A stretch of DNA of 64,000 bases from Candidatus Poribacteria bacterium (lineage in GTDB: Bacteria; Poribacteria; WGA-4E; WGA-3G). A program made the position numbers and the translations under genes. Positions 61,204-64,000 of this stretch are shown piece by piece. Positions within the stretch are counted from its first letter, which is position 1. Every line of letters begins with the position of its first letter. The notes under the pieces were generated by a model, which was given only the letters and a program-made list of their open reading frames with translations, did no database searches and was not told the DNA's origin. The stretch spans positions 1 through 64,000 of the forward strand of contig JAPPNJ010000108.1 of the NCBI GenBank assembly GCA_028818705.1, read 5' to 3'.

Positions 61204-61830
61204 ATGCCGTTTGTTGTTGAACTGTATTTTGACCCCTCAACTGAAGCGTGCATCCACGGTGCATGGAAAGCCATTGATGCAGCAGGAATCAGCGATTCTA
61301 TGCCCAAAGGTGGTTACCGTCCGCATATATCGCTTGGGGTTTGCGACCGTCTTGAAATAGATTCACTTGCACAGGAACTTACAACCTTTGCGGCGGGTAT
61401 TGCGCCATTTCGATTATCATTCCCCAACATAGGTATCTTTTCTACATCGGAAGGGGTTCTTTTTTTAGGTGTGACGGTTACTGAGCAATTGCTCAATGTA
61501 CACACAAGATTTCATGAAATCTTTAAAAAACACGCACAGGAACAACGAGAATATTACACTGTTGGAAATTGGACGCCACACTGTACACTCGCTTTTGGTT
61601 TATCGGAGCATGAGATTGCTGCAGCAGTAACCCTTTGTTGGCAAATTGATTTACCGGTTTCCACCGAAGTCAAAGGAATTGGACTGGTGGATGTCTCTCC
61701 TATGGGTTGTCAAACGCTGTCTTCGTTTAGCTTCAAAACGACTGATAGCACCGAACTGGATGACGAATTACGCCTCGAGTACGACAAAATACTGCTAAAA
61801 AACGGCATTCGGGAGAAATACGCGAAATAA
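61204..61830 (+). CDS. 2H phosphoesterase (2'-5' RNA ligase-like)
   Basis: A 208-residue protein with the two HxS/T motifs RPHISLGV (about 40-43) and TPHCTLAFG (about 124-127), the 2H superfamily signature of LigT/ThpR and cyclic nucleotide phosphodiesterases. The substrate could be 2',3'-cyclic phosphate RNA ends or small nucleotides. Adjacent to toxins and a DUF4268 protein, an RNA-repair or nucleotide-signal role is conceivable but not shown. Confidence 0.85.
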   Translation: MPFVVELYFDPSTEACIHGAWKAIDAAGISDSMPKGGYRPHISLGVCDRLEIDSLAQELTTFAAGIAPFRLSFPNIGIFSTSEGVLFLGVTVTEQLLNVHTRFHEIFKKHAQEQREYYTVGNWTPHCTLAFGLSEHEIAAAVTLCWQIDLPVSTEVKGIGLVDVSPMGCQTLSSFSFKTTDSTELDDELRLEYDKILLKNGIREKYAK

Positions 61831-61859
61831 TAAGACAATCAATAAAGGAAAAATTTACC

Positions 61860-62240
61860 ATGAGAATATATGAATTCACACTTATTTTAACAGCCGACCC
61901 GAATGAAGAAGAAGCCGATCGGCTCTATAGCATTTTTGATGACGGAACTATTACCACTGTTAAAGGTATCCCTCAGATTCGATTTCATCGCGAGGCTTTT
62001 TCGTTGGAGTCGGCGATTGGTTCCGCACTTCTGGATATTCAAAAAGTTGGTTTTGATGCTGTTCGTGTATACATCAACCCAAAAGTTATGCTTGGAGCAA
62101 TAGGCAATATAAATTTACGCGAGCGCGGTATTGACGAAGCCCAGGCAGCAGAAATGCGGGCACGTCTCGCCTCCTTTGCCGAAGATTGGGAAAGCCCCGA
62201 GATGGATGTCTATGACAACTATAAGGAAACCAAATTATAG
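61860..62240 (+). CDS. Conserved hypothetical protein, partial-looking
   Basis: A 126-residue protein: MRIYEFTLILTADPNEEEADRLYSIFDDGTITTVKGIPQIRFHREAFSLESAIGSALLDIQKVGFDAVRVYINP. This resembles the N-terminal part of a family of small DNA-binding or antitoxin-like proteins that normally add a helix-turn-helix; here the C-terminus is different (AAEMRARLASFAEDWE). No function can be assigned. Confidence 0.6.
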   Translation: MRIYEFTLILTADPNEEEADRLYSIFDDGTITTVKGIPQIRFHREAFSLESAIGSALLDIQKVGFDAVRVYINPKVMLGAIGNINLRERGIDEAQAAEMRARLASFAEDWESPEMDVYDNYKETKL

Positions 62241-62791
62241 ATATTACAGTAAAAGAAAGAATACCAACAGATTATACCATTGCAGAAGCGGGTATTGACA
62301 ATGTTGAAGCCATCGTTGATGTGACACTCCAGAGTTTTGAAGATGCATTCAATAAACCATTTTACATGGAACGCGGAGCAGCAATATACGGATGGAAAGC
62401 CTATATCCGCAGAGAGCATCATCCGCGGGACGCAAAAGACCCTCGGATTGTTTACGTCTCAATTATCAATGGAGAAATAGTCGGGTTCATTGCGGGAGAT
62501 CTAACAGAAAGGTTTGGTCTGGACGGTGAACTCCAATCTATCTATGCTCTCCCGAAGCACCAGGGACGGGAACTCGGAACGCAGTTAGTCATTGTCCTTG
62601 CGAAATGGTTCAAAAAGTGGGACGCGAAAGAGGTCTGTGTCGATCACAAGGACAGCAGTGAGGGCTTTTACATTAAACTGGGGGCGAAGTTCAACAATCA
62701 CGGATGGGTTGTAAATTTTACAAACTCGGAGAAAGGAAAAATCGAAAATGGAAAATCAAACTTTTACAGCAAGTATCTGGCGAGAGGATAA
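62234..62791 (+). CDS. GNAT acetyltransferase, AUU-type start, disrupted end
   Basis: A GNAT-fold N-acetyltransferase (about 165 convincing residues): TIAEAGIDNVEAIVDVTLQSFEDAF, VGFIAGDLTERFGLDGELQSIYALPKHQGRELGTQLVIVLAKWFKKW (acetyl-CoA loop) and GFYIKLGAKF. No ATG/GTG/TTG precedes the conserved start; ATT 62234 and ATA 62237 lie 6 and 9 bp after AAGGA (62223-62227). The last 15 or so codons read through the HicB start region, so the normal end of the gene may have been replaced when hicBA arrived. Confidence 0.75.
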   Translation: MIDITVKERIPTDYTIAEAGIDNVEAIVDVTLQSFEDAFNKPFYMERGAAIYGWKAYIRREHHPRDAKDPRIVYVSIINGEIVGFIAGDLTERFGLDGELQSIYALPKHQGRELGTQLVIVLAKWFKKWDAKEVCVDHKDSSEGFYIKLGAKFNNHGWVVNFTNSEKGKIENGKSNFYSKYLARG

Positions 62792-62957
62792 CTGGTTTAT
62801 TGCCCAATGTTTAGAAGTTGATATTGCAAGTCAAGGTGAAAGCGAAGAAGCAGCTTTAGCAAATCTGACAGAAGCGTTAGAACTGTACTTTGAGCGACCG
62901 CTGCCGAGTTTGAAACCAGTTATTCGAAAATTTGAGGCGAAAGTTAGTGCCGCTTAG
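62748..62957 (+). CDS. hicB: HicB family antitoxin
   Basis: A 69-residue protein: ENQTFTASIWREDNWFIAQCLEVDIASQGESEEAALANLTEALELYFE, the degenerate RNase H-like fold of HicB. It is short and lacks a DNA-binding tail, common in HicB. It overlaps the GNAT frame by 44 bp and the toxin gene by 11 bp. Order is antitoxin first. Confidence 0.88.
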   Translation: MENQTFTASIWREDNWFIAQCLEVDIASQGESEEAALANLTEALELYFERPLPSLKPVIRKFEAKVSAA

Positions 62958-63168
62958 ACCACTCTCGTATCGTCAAGTCAAACGTAAATTGGAAAAGGCA
63001 GGATTCACAATAATGAGCCAACGGGGGAGCCACATAAAATTTGTCCGATACAACGGTGATGAGGTCCGAACAGCAATCGTTCCACATCACCATGAGATTT
63101 CGGTTGGTCTGCTGAGAAGCATTTTGCGCCAAGCAGGATTAACTCCCAGTGAATTTGAAAGATTTTAA
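62947..63168 (+). CDS. hicA: HicA family toxin
   Basis: A 73-residue mRNA interferase: PLRPLSYRQVKRKLEKAGFTIMSQRGSHIKFVRYNGDE...IVPHHHEISVGLLRSILRQAGLTPSEF. The catalytic His is in GSHIKF. GTG 62947 is preferred because it places the conserved PLSYRQ motif at the usual distance; an earlier TTG at 62932 is possible. Confidence 0.88.
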   Translation: MPLRPLSYRQVKRKLEKAGFTIMSQRGSHIKFVRYNGDEVRTAIVPHHHEISVGLLRSILRQAGLTPSEFERF

Positions 63169-63197
63169 AAGTCCTTTTCTTCTCGGGTGTCAGGTAG

Positions 63198-63320
63198 CCT
63201 GAAGAAACCGTCAGTGAAGCATTACGCTCTCTAATGAAAGCAATGAGTATTGACCGAGTTATCGGTTCTATTTCAATGAAAAAAGTTGATAGCGCTTTGC
63301 GACATACTTTAAATCTATAA
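63198..63320 (+). pseudogene. Possible MazF/PemK toxin C-terminal remnant
   Basis: The frame reads PEETVSEALRSLMKAMSIDR then VIGSISMKKVDSALRHTLNL and a stop, close to the C-terminal IDKxRL..IGxLSxExMxxVDEALxxSLGL pattern of MazF toxins. An in-frame stop lies directly upstream (63195) and no start is available, so it would be a decayed end. Short length makes this tentative. Confidence 0.35.
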
Positions 63321-63326
63321 TTATTG

Positions 63327-64000
63327 ATGAACTTTGAAAGATCCCGTTTCAAAAACGAATCTACACGTATAAAAATTATTCTGCTTTGCATTCTAATCGC
63401 CTCCGGTCTCTTAGTGCTGCGGAATCTCGGACATAGTAGGATTACCTATTGGGACGAAGGGTTCCACGCCGTCGTCGCGCGGAATTTGACGAAACACCCA
63501 CTCAAATTCACGCTTTACGATCAACCGTGGCTCCCTTACGATTACAAAGGTTGGGGTGAGAACCACATCTGGCTCCATAAACCCCCGGTGGCAATGTGGA
63601 CGATCTGGCTCTCGCACCTCATTTTCGGTATCAATACGTTTGCGCTCCGGTTGCCATCCGCAATCAGCCTTATCGTAACGACATGGTTGACGTTCCGAAT
63701 CGCTTCGGATCTCTTTGACAAACGAACAGGACTCATTGCGGCGTTTCTTCAAGCGTTTAACCCGTTTCTTTTTGAGTCCATTCACGGTTATCGCTATTCG
63801 GATCATATTGACATCGCGCTGCTCCTCTGGGTGCAGGTTTCATGTTGGTTTTTACTCCGCGCCATTCGGACGGGAAAACGGAAACATTACATCTTATCCG
63901 GTGTCGCGATGGGCATCGCCTATCTTTCTAAAAGTTACCTCGCGCTTATCACCTTTGGTATTGCGTCGGTCGTTTGGGGCATCGCTTGGTATACCGGGCA
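63327..64000 (+). CDS. Glycosyltransferase 39-type membrane protein, partial
   Basis: The frame is open from ATG 63327 past the window end (at least 224 residues). After a first membrane helix (about 16-35) comes ITYWDEGFHAVVARNL, the acidic loop of ArnT/PMT-like glycosyltransferases that use polyprenyl-phosphate sugars. HIWLHKPPVAMWTIWLSHLIFG and more hydrophobic helices follow. The real C-terminus lies beyond the window. It probably modifies lipid A or other surface glycans; the exact donor is unknown. Confidence 0.85.
   Translation, partial: MNFERSRFKNESTRIKIILLCILIASGLLVLRNLGHSRITYWDEGFHAVVARNLTKHPLKFTLYDQPWLPYDYKGWGENHIWLHKPPVAMWTIWLSHLIFGINTFALRLPSAISLIVTTWLTFRIASDLFDKRTGLIAAFLQAFNPFLFESIHGYRYSDHIDIALLLWVQVSCWFLLRAIRTGKRKHYILSGVAMGIAYLSKSYLALITFGIASVVWGIAWYTG

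Overview
The window reads as a chromosomal segment of an uncultured Gram-negative bacterium. The outer membrane is implied by waaA (Kdo transferase), a TonB-dependent receptor, lipoproteins and lspA. Three phytanoyl-CoA dioxygenase-like enzymes, dockerin and FlgD/T9SS-like C-terminal modules on secreted proteins, and many hairpin repeats beside a RAYT transposase suggest a Candidatus Poribacteria-like (sponge/marine) lineage. That assignment is inference from gene content, not a database match.

Layout. 0-9 kb: housekeeping block with a YggT-like protein, a degenerate isoleucyl-tRNA synthetase homologue, lspA, fmt, a PASTA protein, rpe (apparently starting at AUU), rsmE and an M20 peptidase. 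9-13.7 kb: moaD/moaE on the minus strand, a lipoprotein, folB, a NAGPA-type phosphodiester glycosidase and a secreted protein. 13.7-16.5 kb: RAYT transposase with its REP-like hairpins, then a DNA methyltransferase fused to an HNH nuclease. 16.5-23.5 kb: waaA, trxA and a PaoABC-type molybdenum aldehyde oxidoreductase operon. 23.5-26.7 kb: dioxygenase, aldo/keto reductase, SDR and an FkbM remnant. 26.8-32.7 kb: three secreted proteins sharing one N-terminal domain but ending in different modules, two tiny membrane peptides ahead of the first two, and a TolB-like propeller. 32.7-41 kb: catabolic genes, a toxin-antitoxin-like pair and a TLC-like transporter. 41.2-46 kb: probable DNA-modification/defence cluster (methyltransferase, AAA+PD-(D/E)XK protein, stand-alone TaqI-type recognition protein). 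46-52 kb: epimerase, dioxygenase, GyrI-like protein, Ldh-family dehydrogenase and three tandem paralogous lipoproteins. 52-59.5 kb: phoH-ybeY-CorC-type gene, tRNA-Pro, recO and a large TonB-dependent receptor. 59.5-63.3 kb: accessory island with HigBA, a receptor 3'-end remnant, a DUF4268-type protein, a 2H phosphoesterase, GNAT, HicBA and a possible MazF remnant. The window ends inside a glycosyltransferase 39-type gene.

The most unusual content is: (1) an IleRS homologue whose HIGH and KMSKS signatures have both decayed; (2) at least three hairpin-repeat families whose stems change in both arms while loops or tails stay constant, one copy lying in frame inside a methyltransferase gene and one inside the RAYT gene; (3) a DNA-modification cluster in which methyltransferase, ATPase-nuclease and recognition functions sit on separate genes; (4) a HigBA module between two copies of the end of a TonB-receptor gene; (5) two genes with no AUG/GUG/UUG start but a well-placed Shine-Dalgarno before AUU. 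Housekeeping promoters are readable as TTGACA-like/17-18 bp/TATAAT-like pairs at several places.
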